Assembly: GCA_020975725.1 (NCBI GenBank)
Contig: QXJR01000013.1
Span: 310,001 to 374,000, forward strand
Reading direction: 5' to 3'
Source: Picocystis sp. L7
Lineage: Eukaryota > Chlorophyta > Picocystophyceae > Picocystales > Picocystaceae
Length of the DNA stretch: 64,000 nucleotides
Positions 38,905-49,600 of this stretch are shown in pieces. Position 1 is the first letter of the stretch. Every line of letters begins with the position of its first letter. Both the position numbers and the translations under genes were made by a program. The notes under the pieces are model-generated. The model was not told where the DNA came from. It made no database searches and saw only the letters and a list, made by a program, of their open reading frames with translations.

Positions 38905-40203
38905 ATGGCGCTTTCTGACACGAAGACGGACTTGTTGGATGGATTCGGAAGGGAAATCGCCACCATCATCTTCCCCGTGAGCATCTGCATGGCCGCCACG
39001 GTGTACCTCGTGCGTCAGCTGGGCACAGGAGGACCGCTGGACGCCCAAGCGGTGTCCATCGCCACCGCTTACTACAAGGAGAAACCGGACGATTCCGACG
39101 GCGTCAAGTTTGAAGGAGCTCTCTTGAACGCACTCATCTTCGTGGTGATCATTGGAGCGATGACCTTCGTGCTTGCTGGACTGTACTGGCTCAGGTGCTA
39201 CAAGTTCATCTATGGATACATGGCCTTCTCGGTCTTCTCGATCTTTTTCGTCATGGGAGGAACTCTGTTCTGGGAACTCTTCCAAAGTTGGAATCTGCAC
39301 GTCAACATATCGGTATTCGTGGTCCTGCTCTCTATGTTCGCCGTGGTTGGTGTTCTGACCCTCTTCTTCATGCGCATGCCTACCCTGGTGAAACAAGCGT
39401 ACGTCATCACGGTGGGTGTGATCACTGCGTATTGGTTCACAAAGATCCCAGAGTGGACCACCTGGGTTGTCCTTCTTTCCATGGCCTTGTACGACATTTG
39501 TGCTGTTTTGATTCCGGGCGGTCCATTGCACATGCTGGTGGGCCTGGCTCAGGAAAGGGATGAACCATTGCCAGCTCTAGTGTACGAGTCTGGTCCAAGC
39601 CGGGGTCCCGACTACGATTTGGGCAACATCTGGCGAGGCAGGCAGGGAAGTACAAACCACAATGCGGTCGTGGATGACCCAAGACAGAGCGCAGAATTTG
39701 AACGCAACCAGAGCATGGAGGCACCGGGAGCTTCCCAGGCACCAGAGCAGGATGCACGAACGGGGGTAGAGCTGCAGGAGATCGACCCCATGATTGCTCC
39801 TACCGAGGAAAGATCGGACGAGGATACCGAGGCAGGAACTTCCACGCATCCGACGCAACCCGCACCTACGGAGGATGATTCGCGAGGGGGTCACTGGCGT
39901 CGAGAGTGGAAAGAAGAGGATGGTTTTGCACTTCCTGACGAGATCAAGCTTGGATTGGGAGACTTCATCTTTTACAGCTTATTGGTTGGTCGTGCGGCCA
40001 TGTACGACATCCTGACGGTGTTTTCTTGTTACTTGGCCATTGTGATGGGATTGGGTGCCACATTGTTTTGCTTGGCCCTCTATCGGCAAGCTTTGCCTGC
40101 TCTTCCCTTTTCCATTGCTATGGGGGTTCTGTACTACTTCTTGAGTCGTGGTTTGCTCGAGCATTTGGTGGTCTCTCTTGCGACCAACCTCCTGTTCGTT
40201 TGA
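38905..40203 (+). CDS. PSEN: Presenilin, catalytic subunit of gamma-secretase
   Basis: 432 residues, nine-segment aspartyl protease of the ER/Golgi membrane. The first catalytic Asp is in the YD motif (VLLSMALYDICAVLIP, about residue 194). The second is in the GxGD motif (KLGLGDFIFYSLLVGRA, about residue 352). PALPF near the C-terminus is the presenilin PALP motif. Between them lies a long acidic, disordered cytosolic loop (about residues 225-335), where presenilins are usually autoprocessed. Plants and algae have presenilins, though Notch substrates are absent and the role is unclear. All catalytic motifs are intact. AATAAA follows the stop within 12 bp, and the convergent NME6-like stop is 11 bp away. 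Confidence 0.95.
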   Translation: MALSDTKTDLLDGFGREIATIIFPVSICMAATVYLVRQLGTGGPLDAQAVSIATAYYKEKPDDSDGVKFEGALLNALIFVVIIGAMTFVLAGLYWLRCYKFIYGYMAFSVFSIFFVMGGTLFWELFQSWNLHVNISVFVVLLSMFAVVGVLTLFFMRMPTLVKQAYVITVGVITAYWFTKIPEWTTWVVLLSMALYDICAVLIPGGPLHMLVGLAQERDEPLPALVYESGPSRGPDYDLGNIWRGRQGSTNHNAVVDDPRQSAEFERNQSMEAPGASQAPEQDARTGVELQEIDPMIAPTEERSDEDTEAGTSTHPTQPAPTEDDSRGGHWRREWKEEDGFALPDEIKLGLGDFIFYSLLVGRAAMYDILTVFSCYLAIVMGLGATLFCLALYRQALPALPFSIAMGVLYYFLSRGLLEHLVVSLATNLLFV

Positions 40204-40214
40204 CGTGCAATAAA

Positions 40215-40754
40215 TCATTCATTTTCATTCCATAACACAGCTTCTGGGAACAAAAGGGCGGCTTCTCTGATTGCGGAGGAAGGAGAGTCCGAAGCATGTG
40301 CGGCGTTTCGAGTCACGTCCCAACCGTACTTTGCACGAACCGTTTCCTGCTGTCCGCTCTGCACCAACTTCCGCGCTTCTTGTGGATCCGTCGGTCCCAG
40401 CGCTCGTCGAACGCGTCCTACAGCGTCTTCTCCTTCGAACAACGCCACCAGCACCGTTCCTGAACACATGAATTCGACCAGGTCCTCGAAGAAAGGTCGA
40501 TCGCGATGTTCCTGGTAGAACTCCTCCACTTGCGCCTTGGAAAGCGCCACTTCCTTGCTGCGTCGCAAGTCCACGCCATGTTCCTGGATGATCTCGAGGA
40601 TCTCCCAACGACGTTCGTATGCGTTCGGCTTGACCATGGCCAACGTCATGCGTCCCTTCTCGAAGCGAAGGACCTCGTCGTCGCGTCGAATGGTGTGCAG
40701 AAACAGTCCTGCCAGGGTTGCCAAAGCCGCCAGGCAGAACCACGTCCACGACAT
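40215..40754 (-). CDS. NME6: NME6-like nucleoside diphosphate kinase, membrane-anchored
   Basis: 179 residues. Nucleoside diphosphate kinases move the gamma-phosphate from ATP to NDPs through a phospho-His. The best match is the NME6 subgroup: MTLAMVKPNAYERRWEIL, FYQEHRDRPFFEDLVEFM, CSGTVLVAL, RRALGPTDPQEARK, TRNAAHASDSPSSAIREAA and a C-terminal FPE. The His in NAAHASDS is the catalytic one; the usual HGSD is HASD here. A hydrophobic N-terminal segment (WTWFCLAALATLAGLFL) precedes the domain and could anchor the protein or form a targeting signal. The first ATG is at 40754. Animal NME6 is mitochondrial and weakly active. Confidence 0.87.
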   Translation of the reverse strand: MSWTWFCLAALATLAGLFLHTIRRDDEVLRFEKGRMTLAMVKPNAYERRWEILEIIQEHGVDLRRSKEVALSKAQVEEFYQEHRDRPFFEDLVEFMCSGTVLVALFEGEDAVGRVRRALGPTDPQEARKLVQSGQQETVRAKYGWDVTRNAAHASDSPSSAIREAALLFPEAVLWNENE

Positions 40755-41305
40755 CGCCAACGCCGTCTACGAATGGAACGGCACGGTCCAATCCCTGCTT
40801 GTGTGCGCGTCTCACGTGCAATGGCATGCGTTTCTGACCGCTCGTTCCAGCTGCCATTCCCCCAAACCTCCCTCTGTGATCGACGAATGGAGGTGCAAAA
40901 TACCTTCCTCCATGCGCAGGCAAGACCCCTCCGATCCATCCGCATGCACCATCCCTCTCTCCCATTGGTTGCGGCGTGGAAAGGGGCGCACGCATCGTTC
41001 ATCCGATCGTCATCTACTTCCTGTACCAAATGGGACACGTTGTTGGTTCAAAGGCCGCCGCGGATGTTCTATCCGTCCGTTTTCCTGCGCTCCGAATGCT
41101 GGGCTCGAGTTGACATGCATGGCGCGGTACTGCAGCATTGATGCGAGCGACAGAACAGCCAGCTGCGGACCCACAACATACAAATGCATGAAAGTCTGGG
41201 TGGATCGTTCAGGGACGAATAAGTAACCATGGAAGAATGGCCTTCCGAGACGAGGGAAATCCAACGCAGCTAGTCCGGGTGTGAAATTCACGCATTGGTG
41301 GGTCG
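40755..41305. other. Spacer between NME6-like and Tim17-family genes
   Basis: 550 bp between two minus-strand genes, with no supported gene. Short overlapping frames only. Confidence 0.45.
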
Positions 41306-42103
41306 TCATCTTAGCCAGAGCAGCCACCATCTCTTTTGGGGGCGTTCTTGGATGGCTGGATCGGGTACACCTGATTTTCCTCTCTGCATCCGGAGCTGGG
41401 ATTCCATTTGTGTAATGGTGTCCAACACCGCATCTCTTGGACGGAGCGGATGTGTGGTATTGGCGTCTTCCTCCGCAGCATCCTGGCCATCTCCATTGTT
41501 CCCTTCTTCCCCCGTGATAGATTCGAGATAGGTTCTCAAGCTGCCGATGGGATAGCCAATCACACCACCAGTGACCAGGCCACCGATGGAAGCGACTGCT
41601 CTGGATCCCAAACCGCGAACTGCAAATGCACCCACGGTCGCACCGGTCGTAGCACCTGCTATTGCGTCGTTCCACGCGTCCTGATGGTCCCTGGAGAATT
41701 TAGAAAGTGCCCTGCATCCAGTGTAGATGGCCGAGAGCGATCCAAACACGAGCCCACCGCGCACCGTTGCACCGGAGACACGCGAGAACCTGTGCATGGA
41801 CCGCATGAACTGCCACCTGGCTTCCTTCGCCGCTCGTTTGCCTTCTGGCACGCCGTCCATGGGATCAAGATCCATGCTTTGGATCAGATCCGGCGGTCTG
41901 CGACGTTCCTGGATCTCTGCGCGCAGCCAACCGACGAGCATGCCGAGTCCCATGCCGTGCACGGTGTCGATCATCCATTCTTCCACCTCTTGCGGTCGCG
42001 GCGGAGGTTCTTCTCCTTCTTCCAGCGTTCGAAAGGCTTCCGATGTCGCCTTGCTCAGGCGTTCCCATGCTTTCGCCAGTTCGGCGGTTCCTGTCGGTTC
42101 CAT
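41306..42103 (-). CDS. Tim17/Tim22/Tim23 family membrane protein
   Basis: 265 residues from the ATG at 42103. Helical, charged N-terminus (LAKAWERLSKATSEAFRTLEE), then a Tim17-fold region: MGLGMLVGWLRAE, SGATVRGGLVFGSLSAIYTG, DAIAGATTGATVGAFAVRG and GGLVTGGVIGYPIGSL. Four short Gly-rich segments with GxxxG-like spacing are the hallmark of the family. Members build inner-membrane protein translocases (TIM22, TIM23), assist complex I assembly (TIMMDC1), or act in the plastid envelope (PRAT proteins). I cannot choose between these. The C-terminus is a polar tail that ends RWWLLWLR. The upstream sense strand is GA-rich. Confidence 0.75.
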   Translation of the reverse strand: MEPTGTAELAKAWERLSKATSEAFRTLEEGEEPPPRPQEVEEWMIDTVHGMGLGMLVGWLRAEIQERRRPPDLIQSMDLDPMDGVPEGKRAAKEARWQFMRSMHRFSRVSGATVRGGLVFGSLSAIYTGCRALSKFSRDHQDAWNDAIAGATTGATVGAFAVRGLGSRAVASIGGLVTGGVIGYPIGSLRTYLESITGEEGNNGDGQDAAEEDANTTHPLRPRDAVLDTITQMESQLRMQRGKSGVPDPAIQERPQKRWWLLWLR

Positions 42104-42329
42104 CGTCACGCCAACGACCTCCTTCGTGCGCACCACCTCGTCGTCGGAACGGATCTCGTGGATCGAGGACGTGTGGACAAGGACGGACGAGCAGCAGCTT
42201 CGGCACGTCTTACGTTTGGTTTCGATCCGTGTCTCGAAGCAATGCGCAAGGTTCCAATCCACCACGAGGTTCGATCGAAATTACAGCAGTTGGCGATGGG
42301 GACGACCACCTCCACTTGTCGCTGCATCC

Positions 42330-42560
42330 TTCTTCCCTTCCACCTCTGTGTCGGTCGATCCTTCTCTCTCTCCAACAGTGTCCTCCATCTCCATCCTTCC
42401 CTTCCTTTCCATCTCCCTTCCATCTTCCTTCTATATCTCTACATAATTCCCTTCCTTTCCACCTCCCTTCCATCTCTCTTCATCACTCCTTTGCTTCCCA
42501 TCTCCATCTTTCTCCACCTGTGCGATCCATCTCTCCATCCGCCTCTTCTAGTCCATCTCA
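42330..42560 (-). repeat. Purine-rich leader tract before the Tim17-family gene
   Basis: On the gene's sense strand this is a long GA-rich stretch with imperfect repeats of GATGGAAGGGA-like units (CT-rich as shown on the plus strand). It starts about 230 bp before the ATG and resembles the purine arrays before seipin and U1-70K in strand bias and position. Confidence 0.6.
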
Positions 42561-44997
42561 ATCGTCTTGTTCTATCACCCGCGTTTGTGCCCATGGCTGC
42601 TCGCCATTGTCTATGACTCCCTACCAATCTCCATCTGGATTGCACTCCGCCTCCACAACCACAAAGTAAGGCCATGGTGGAGTCCGTGGGATCCAAACAC
42701 CACCACACACTTGACCACATGGACCTTAAAACCATTGAAAGTTCAACCAGAATGAAGACGATCTTGTAGAAAGATCCTCCGAGAATGTCTCTTGGAGATG
42801 CTCCCAAGGAGCACAAGGACACACACAGGTGGCCAAGCCGCACAAACTACACGGCGCATGGACGGTCAAACAGACTGCACAAGCGATTCGAAGGAGTCGT
42901 GGGATGCAAGGCTTGGTGTTGCAACGGAGGAGAATGGAAAGAAGGGGACATTCTTCCTCCGACGCGGGAAAGCGCGCCGTGCATAGCTGCTAGAGAGAGG
43001 CGGTGGTCGACACGAACAACCGGCTATGCGACCGGCCAAGCGTGGAAAAAACTGAGAGGATGGCTAAGAAGGAGATGATGGCGCTGAAAGGGTACGATCA
43101 AGGAACAATCGTCGCCGAGGATTTGAACCGTAGAGAGTTGCTTCAAGTGCTGTTTCACCACCTACAGCAAAGGTACATAAAGTTGATAGAAGGTGGTGGG
43201 AGTCTTTCTAGGATAGACAAAAAGGCTCCCACTTCTTTCTTGGAACTCAAGAAACTAGCAGGAGCGCATGGAGGAAGGGTTGAGGGGAGCGGTGTAGAAT
43301 AAAGTAGCGGGAGGGTAGAGTAGTGCCGATGTGCGCATTGGAGGAGCCGTATGGATGCACGGTGGCTTTGCGGTGGCCAAGCACACTCTTCATGGGTGTG
43401 AGGTATATTCGGTGGAAGCGAGAGAGAGTATATGGTTGAATGGTGTCGGTGCTTTCATTGATTCTTGTAGCGTAGGGGACAAAGGAATTACAAGTTGGCA
43501 AAAGTTGAAGAAACATGTGCATATGTCGTTTGTTGGGCAAACCATCCCATCAAAAACGTGCTTTTGCTCTACCATGGTGCTTGGCAGCATGGATTGAGTG
43601 TGAATCAAGCTCAAGAAATTGCCTTCTGGCAACTTTCTAACTCCCCTTCTTGCTCTAACGATGGTTGTCTTCATGTGTCTTCTCTGCAGCTCCTTTCATC
43701 CCCCGTCCACTTTTCTACTTTCATACCATAACCCAACATCAATCCACTCCTCCACCCCCATCCATGGCTTTGAGCCACTTTTTGTGTGGTAAGAGTACCA
43801 TCCTCCGGCGACACGGGCTCCATGCCTTCGGCCCCATGACATAGGTAGTCGCATGCATGGACCACGCACTCGATCAAGGGACGGCTTTTTGCATCTCAAT
43901 CAGCATCCTGGTTTCCTTGACGTTGCTTACTCACAGTATCTGTGTCATTCCATCCACCCCGTAAGAACAGTTGCCGTGTGTGACAAGCGTTGGGCAGTTG
44001 AGTACCGACTAGGTGACGTGGCGATGCATGCCCACTGCACCTCGCGTGTCTGGATCGATGGCCACAATACATGGGCATGCTCAGCTAATTAGAAGTATCT
44101 TCTTCGATGCGCAGGTTTTCCTTCTCGATTCCTCTCCGTCATCGGACGAGGCGACCTTCGGTTCGGACACGTTGTCTAAGGAGCGTGTCTAGACAACGCT
44201 CTACCACGCGTGCATGCATTCGGGACGAGCGAATAGACGTAGAAAGTTTTACATCACAATGTATTTCACGACTCCTACTTTGAAGCCCAGTGCCAGACGT
44301 TTCGACGTTTTTCCTGGTCGTTGGTCCCGTCTTCTCTTGATGGGACAGTTGGGACGGACTCTCCCTTTCGCTTTGTGCGAGAGGACTTCTCCGATACGTC
44401 ACATCGAACCAAATTTGAAAGCGCACACGACACAAGGGCTCGAACGCATCCAAATCGATCTCGAAGGAACAAGAAGTGTTCGTCATGTCGGAAAGCAATG
44501 GTACGGATCGGTGCTCGATCGCGTGCGTGCGACTCGAAGGCTCGCAGCCGACCCCTACGGCTACACGAAGCGAATTCGGATCGAGACGACTCCAAATGAG
44601 ACGACTTTCTTCGTTCGCACGTCGTTTATGAACGCTTTCGTGCCCAGATACATGCATGGAAGCCATCCTCGAACAACATGATGGAAGCCGTTTCAAGAAT
44701 GCGGTCTGCCGATGGGTTGGGTAGGTCGCACACTTACACCTAGACATGGGATGGGACGTGTTCATGGTCGATCGATTCAAGCGACTCACAATGTCGCATG
44801 TGCGCTTGCGGGAGTTCCATCTCCACCCGACGGTGGTTTGAACCCTCCCATGTGCAATGCCACGCGACCCAGCAAAGATGACATCGCACGTGGTCAACGT
44901 GGGAGACAGTTGTTCAACACTCAACGGGTGCTCGAACTCCACGTCTCCACCTTCTTGAAGTGGCTGAAGTTACAACCGCCCCCCGACGGATGACCCG
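42561..44997. other. Gene-poor 2.4-kb region
   Basis: No recognised gene. A frame near 43060-43302 has a helical, coding-like stretch (ELLQVLFHHLQQRYIKLI) but no family, and another near 44214-44681 has no domain. The lack of host genes and the adjacent transposon suggest an insertion landing zone of decayed mobile DNA. Confidence 0.4.
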
Positions 44998-46733
44998 ATG
45001 GACAACCATGATATGCTCACTAGCATACAATCCCCCATCGAGTTTTTCCAATGGCCGGACCGATTTATTCGTCCCATTGGGGCCAGGAGAGCCACCGTTT
45101 CAAGCCTGAATTTCACTAAGAGTGCGCTCAACGAAATCTTGTTGCACACAACATGCTCGAGAGGGTGGAGCACCAGCTACAACGTTCACACGGCCGTGCA
45201 AGAGTACTTCATCCAGGAGGCTACAGCGAGGAAAGGCAAGCATCCTCGTGATGCGGCCATGCCGAGGCCACGAAGGCACGAAAATAAGGATGAGAGGAGG
45301 CTCCACCAAGCATTCCTCGCTAGAAGAGGAGCAGGCAACCCTCACAGAGCTGCGTTTGCATGGTCATTGAATGAGATCAATCGTGGGGATGGATGGAAGT
45401 CACGCCTCAAGTTGGAGAACTTTGGTTTGTCCACGGCCAAGGCGTTGACCTCCCCCAATGAAATAGAGATTTTCTCGTTTTGCTTCGAAAGAAGCAAAAC
45501 TTGTACAGATGGACACATTGAGAGCATCGGGGCAGCAAGACACATCGAGACCATCTTGTGCCCTGTGTCCTCCTTCTTCATGTCCATGATGTGGAGGTTT
45601 ACCCCTGAACTGGGTGGGATGTCCTTTCCCATTTCTTTGGATGTGGTGGACAGCTTGAAGAGCGAAGGATATGCCTTTCCGTGATATGGACACCCTTTCT
45701 ATGTCAGCAAGTATGGAAAGGAGATGGGATATGAAGGACAAAGGTCTTTCTTCAAGGACGTGATGGCAGAAGCTGGAGCACCGAAGAAGGAGCTTCAATC
45801 AAAGACAATCCATCTCCGAACGTTGGATGCCAGGTAATTGGATGACTACCACTCTACCTTAGGGCACGATGTTGAAGTTGCTAGCAAGCGCTCCCGAAAC
45901 CGGATGGACAAGCATGACCTGATTGATATGAGTGTGAGCAATGTGTTGGCAACATCAAGAGCTGCAGGTGCAAAATCCTATTGCTTGCCTAGAGGCAGGA
46001 TCAGCCCACCATTGGAGCTCAGCAGGATGATTTGGCCAGAGATGGATGAAGTGGTGGATGCCCACTCGGCACTTCCCACGCAAGCAAGAGAAAAAGATGC
46101 AGCCATTGCATTCTTCCTGGAAGCAGTGATGAGAGGCAGAGACATTCTATTGTAGGACAGTTCATTGCTCATGGAGGAGCTGCCTTCTTGTGCCCTTTGG
46201 AAGCACCCTGTCTTCAAGCATCCTTTATAGAAGGAGTTTCAGGAAAGAGCCCTTCGTGCGCACGCCACTGATGACTTCCTTGTCAAGTTTGAGCAAGCCA
46301 ATGACATCAAGGAACTGAAGATGGCTGCCCATGGTGTGGCCCACAACAACATGGACAAGCTTGACAACCTTTCCACGGCGAGCATGTCCAATCCCAAGGA
46401 ATATGCAGCCATTGCATGCAATTGGCTGCTCAGGTCCCAATGACTGAAGACAATCTTACATCCATTGCTGGGGCAATCGAAGTCACGGCTCCATGATACC
46501 CTATGGAGAGGCGATTGCCTGCACTGCCTACCGAGTTTGCAGTTTTTGCAGCCCCCCTCGAGTTGTGGGAGGCCTACCATACTGGCTCCACCACAGAGTG
46601 TAGCTACAGAGAGGCCGAGAAAAGGACGAAGAAAAAATGGAGGGCTGCAGACACAAGCAAAAGGAAGAAGAAGAACCAACAAGTCTGGTATAAAATTAAA
46701 ACTTTTGCCAAGATGGTGGAGGGGCACCCTTAA
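44998..46733 (+). mobile_element. Decayed Crypton-type tyrosine-recombinase DNA transposon
   Basis: About 1.7 kb of one degraded coding region. Successive segments resemble the Crypton recombinase found mainly in fungi and stramenopiles. First comes a core with CFERSKTCTDGH and ILCPVSSFFMSMMWRF (the family's ...CPV... strand). Next is a stretch ending in YCLPRGRISPPLELSRMIWP and then FLEAVMRGRDILL, matching the family's conserved 'LPR...PP...IFP...FL..LR..LLQD' block. Last, at 46503-46733, is a region like the GCR1_C DNA-binding domain (LELWEAYHTG, KKWR, VWYKIKTFAKMV). Several in-frame stops and a change of frame show it is inactive. Cryptons integrate by recombination, lack terminal inverted repeats, and leave few boundary marks, so the true ends are unknown. 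Confidence 0.6.
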
Positions 46734-47738
46734 GGACCAATGGACTGCCTACTGAAATTGGACAGGCTCCTGCGCAACGAGCCCTCCTGGAGACTTGGAA
46801 CATTGCTGGGCAAGCTACCTGATGAATAAGGGATAGATTCCGCCTTTGCCATATTCCAGGGACATAGGAATTCTTAGGCCACTGACCCACGGTCCCCATG
46901 GGCTCCATGCGGAACCTGACTGATCAAGCAAACATGGTCAGCCGTTGCAAATCTTTCCTGTTGAGAGCGCTCGCCTCACCTTCCGTCTTCTAAATACCTC
47001 GACATCGCCTCCCAGCACGATCGACACATCTGCAGGCCTGTCTCGCTTCAACAGGAAACCCTCCAGGTGCGTCGGTCCCTTGTCCCCTCTTCGACGGTCG
47101 TGTCCCCTTCTTACTCTTTCGACGTGCCTACTGCTCTGCTTCCCTCCTCCTTTCGCTCCCTTCGCTCCAAAGCTCCCATGCCACTCCACGATCCCTTCCT
47201 TCCCTCCAGGTTCCACGAAAGCGCGTGCACGCTCCGCTTCGCCTGCTGCGGAGCCTGCACGTGTCGCCATCGTCGCCTGCTGTTTCACCACAGCTCCTTC
47301 TTTCGGTTCGTCCCAGGTTGGGGTTCGGACACCCCTTTGGAGTGGACCGGGAGGGGGGTCTCCTTCCCGGACTCGGCCCTTCCGAGGAATCAACCTCGTC
47401 TGGGACGGATCGAAGCCCATCGATCCCTCGACCCGATCGAAATCCTAATCTCAACCCGGGATGTCCCGGGGTGATGCTTCGATCGTGCTGGGTGTCCTTC
47501 GGTCGGACCCCGTCGACCTCCCCCGCCCCTTTCCTGGGAAGACACCCGTTTGTTTTTGGGTGTGAAGTTAAGCTCGAGCGACACCCACCCGAAGAGACCG
47601 GGACCGAGCCCGAGCTGGAACCCGTCCCATCCCCTTTCAAGGTCCGGGTTCGATCGGACACGAATCTCCTTTCGAAAGGGGAAAGGTGTCGGTCCAAGAG
47701 GGACCCACAGACGGAGAGGTGCGGATCCGACGCGCGAA
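46734..47738. other. Spacer between Crypton remnant and mL40
   Basis: About 1 kb without a supported gene. TTCGAAAGGG lies at 47671-47680, 59 bp before the mL40 ATG, with a CCGGGTTCGATCGG string just before it. Confidence 0.4.
47671..47680 (+). promoter_or_regulatory. TTCGAAAGGG element (mL40 promoter)
   Basis: Exact copy of the decamer, in sense orientation, 59 bp before the mL40 ATG. Confidence 0.35.
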
Positions 47739-48427
47739 ATGTGGCGCAGACGCGCGTTGGAATGCGCGTGCGCGATGCGGAAGGGATCGTGGAAGGACGT
47801 GGTGGAAGTGAAAGAAGGGAACAGAGGTTTCGCGAAGAAGGCAACCCCTGCCAAGGCGTCCAAGGGAACGGGGAAGGGAAAAGCAGACGCCAGCAAAAAA
47901 CAGCCGAAGAAGAAAGTGGATGAAACGGTGGGCAAGGAGCTGCAGTTCGTGCTCGACGCGTTCGTTCCGCAACCCAGAGAAAAACACAGCATGGACGAAG
48001 AAACGCTGAAAAGGAAAGAGGCCGAAGCCAAAGCCTACTCGAAGAAAAAGGTACGATCGGAACGAGAAACGCACCCCATCAGCATCGATCGGTGGCTGAC
48101 CCTGGTTTCGGATGTCATGCATCACGAACGATCGTGCGATGCCTGATTGGTTTCGTGGACGATTCCTTGGCTCGATCTGCCCCAACGCTGGTGCAGATGT
48201 TTGAACACAGGGAATGGCAGAGGAACATGAACACGAAAATCAGGTTGAGGCAGGAAGCCATTCAAGCCCTCCCACCAGAGCTTGTGGAGGAGGCTTCGAA
48301 ACCAGATTATTCCCTGTTCCCTCTTAAGAGAATGGTGCCAACTCACACGATTCCCATACCTGGGTACGAGGAGTCTCTTCGAGACACGGATTTAGAAGCC
48401 ATGCTGAAACAGAACACGCCAACCTGA
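47739..48427 (+). CDS. MRPL40: Probable mitochondrial ribosomal protein mL40 (two exons)
   Basis: Exon 1 at 47739-48050, intron 48051-48196 (146 bp, GTACGA donor, GTGCAG acceptor), exon 2 at 48197-48427, giving 180 residues. The N-terminus is basic with Lys/Ala-rich stretches, fitting mitochondrial import. The conserved part joins KEAEAKAYSKKK to MFEHREWQRNMNTKIRLRQE, then AIQALPPELVEEA and PDYSLFPLKRMVPTHTIPIP. This helix followed by ALPPxL..A..PD..FP..R resembles plant and fungal mL40 (MRP-L28 family) of the mitochondrial large subunit. Both exons are in frame with each other only through this splice. The identification rests on memory of plant homologues and is moderate. Confidence 0.6.
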
Positions 48428-49088
48428 GTCTGGCCAATGCACGGACACGTGCGGCATTTCTATTCAAAGCACTGCACGCGGATGCGAATTCTTTTGCATC
48501 GTAAATTTTTATTCACCATGCATTGGTTGCTCACCTATGTCATTGTTGTTTGGATATCACGGACGAAATCTCCGCTCTCCCTCCTGCCTCTACACCGATT
48601 GGTTCGCATCCCGTGCGTTGGAGATGCTGTAAAGTGCGCATCCTCTCTTTTCAGGATGCATGGAGTTGTTAGTGCTTGTGGACGCCTGGTGTTACAGGTG
48701 TTTCACCTACTTCTGCTGGACATGGTTCCGTGGAGCACCTCGTCCTTATCCCACCGATTTCATCCCGAAGAAGGGAGCCCATTTCCCTTGCCATCTTCGA
48801 CATTCGTCCTCGGAAATCCAGAGCAGACCGGTCCATCTCCACCGTTGCGATGGTAGGGCATCCAGGTTCCCCTCGTTTCCCCGGTTTCGAACCCGCGCCC
48901 CTTTCCCTTTCGATCGGGCCTTCGCTTTCTTTTCTGTTGGGAAGCCCATCCCCTTTCGAACCGTTCAGCTCGGTCACTGGTGAGCATCGAAGCGCGTTGC
49001 GGCGGCCATTGCGCGACTCCATTCGCGCCATTCTTGCGCACTTTGGTGGGAATCTGAGGCACACGTCTGCCCCTCGAAGGGAGGAGCC
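48428..49088. other. Spacer before the HU gene
   Basis: 660 bp, no supported gene. GGTTTCGAACCCG near 48883-48895, about 195 bp before the HU start, resembles strings upstream of LSM5 and mTERF. Confidence 0.4.
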
Positions 49089-49600
49089 ATGCGTGCTGTG
49101 CGTTGCATCGCCAACGCAAAGGTGAGCGACCACGGTCGACGGACAGGAAAGGATCGGCACGAGGACGAACCAGCATGGACGACGGCAAGAAAGCGCGTTG
49201 GACGCGAAATTCGAACTGACATGGCGCCGATGGATACGTGCAGGTGCTTCTGGGAAAGAATACTGCATCCAGATCTGGACGATTCAACCCAGGTCGCGTC
49301 GGTGCCCTGCAGGTACGCTGCATCGGGAAGAAAGAACTCGCCGATCTCGTGGCAGAGAAATCAGGACTCTCCAAAAAAGACGCTGCATTGGCGTTGAACG
49401 CGACCTTGGAAGGCATCGTGGACACTGTTGTGACAGGCGAAAAGGTAGCCTTGCCTGGGTTTGGCACGTTTGAACTTAGGACGCGCAAGGAACGAGCGGG
49501 ACGCAACCCGAAGACCGGAGAAGCGCTGATCATACCAGAAACCAAAGCACCGGCCTTTGCAGCAGGAAAGCAGTTCAAAGAAGCGGCCAAAAATCGTTGA
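49089..49600 (+). CDS. HU: HU-type histone-like DNA-binding protein, organellar (two exons)
   Basis: Exon 1 at 49089-49121 (MRAVRCIANAK), intron 49122-49243 (122 bp, GTGAGC donor, GTGCAG acceptor with CTGAC upstream), exon 2 at 49244-49600. The protein has about 129 residues. The first 40 residues are basic and Ser/Arg/Ala-rich, fitting a transit peptide. The rest is a whole HU fold: KKELADLVAEKSGLSKKDAA, LPGFGTFELRTRKERAGRNP (the DNA-binding arm with its conserved Arg and Pro) and APAFAAGKQFKEAAK. HU bends and compacts DNA; algal plastid nucleoids use it, Chlamydomonas included. Spliced structure plus transit peptide show it is a nuclear gene for an organelle, most likely the plastid. Confidence 0.9.

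Noticed and set aside
44998-46733. Reading the recombinase region as a host gene
   Set aside because: Several in-frame stops and a change of frame, with best resemblance to a transposon recombinase.
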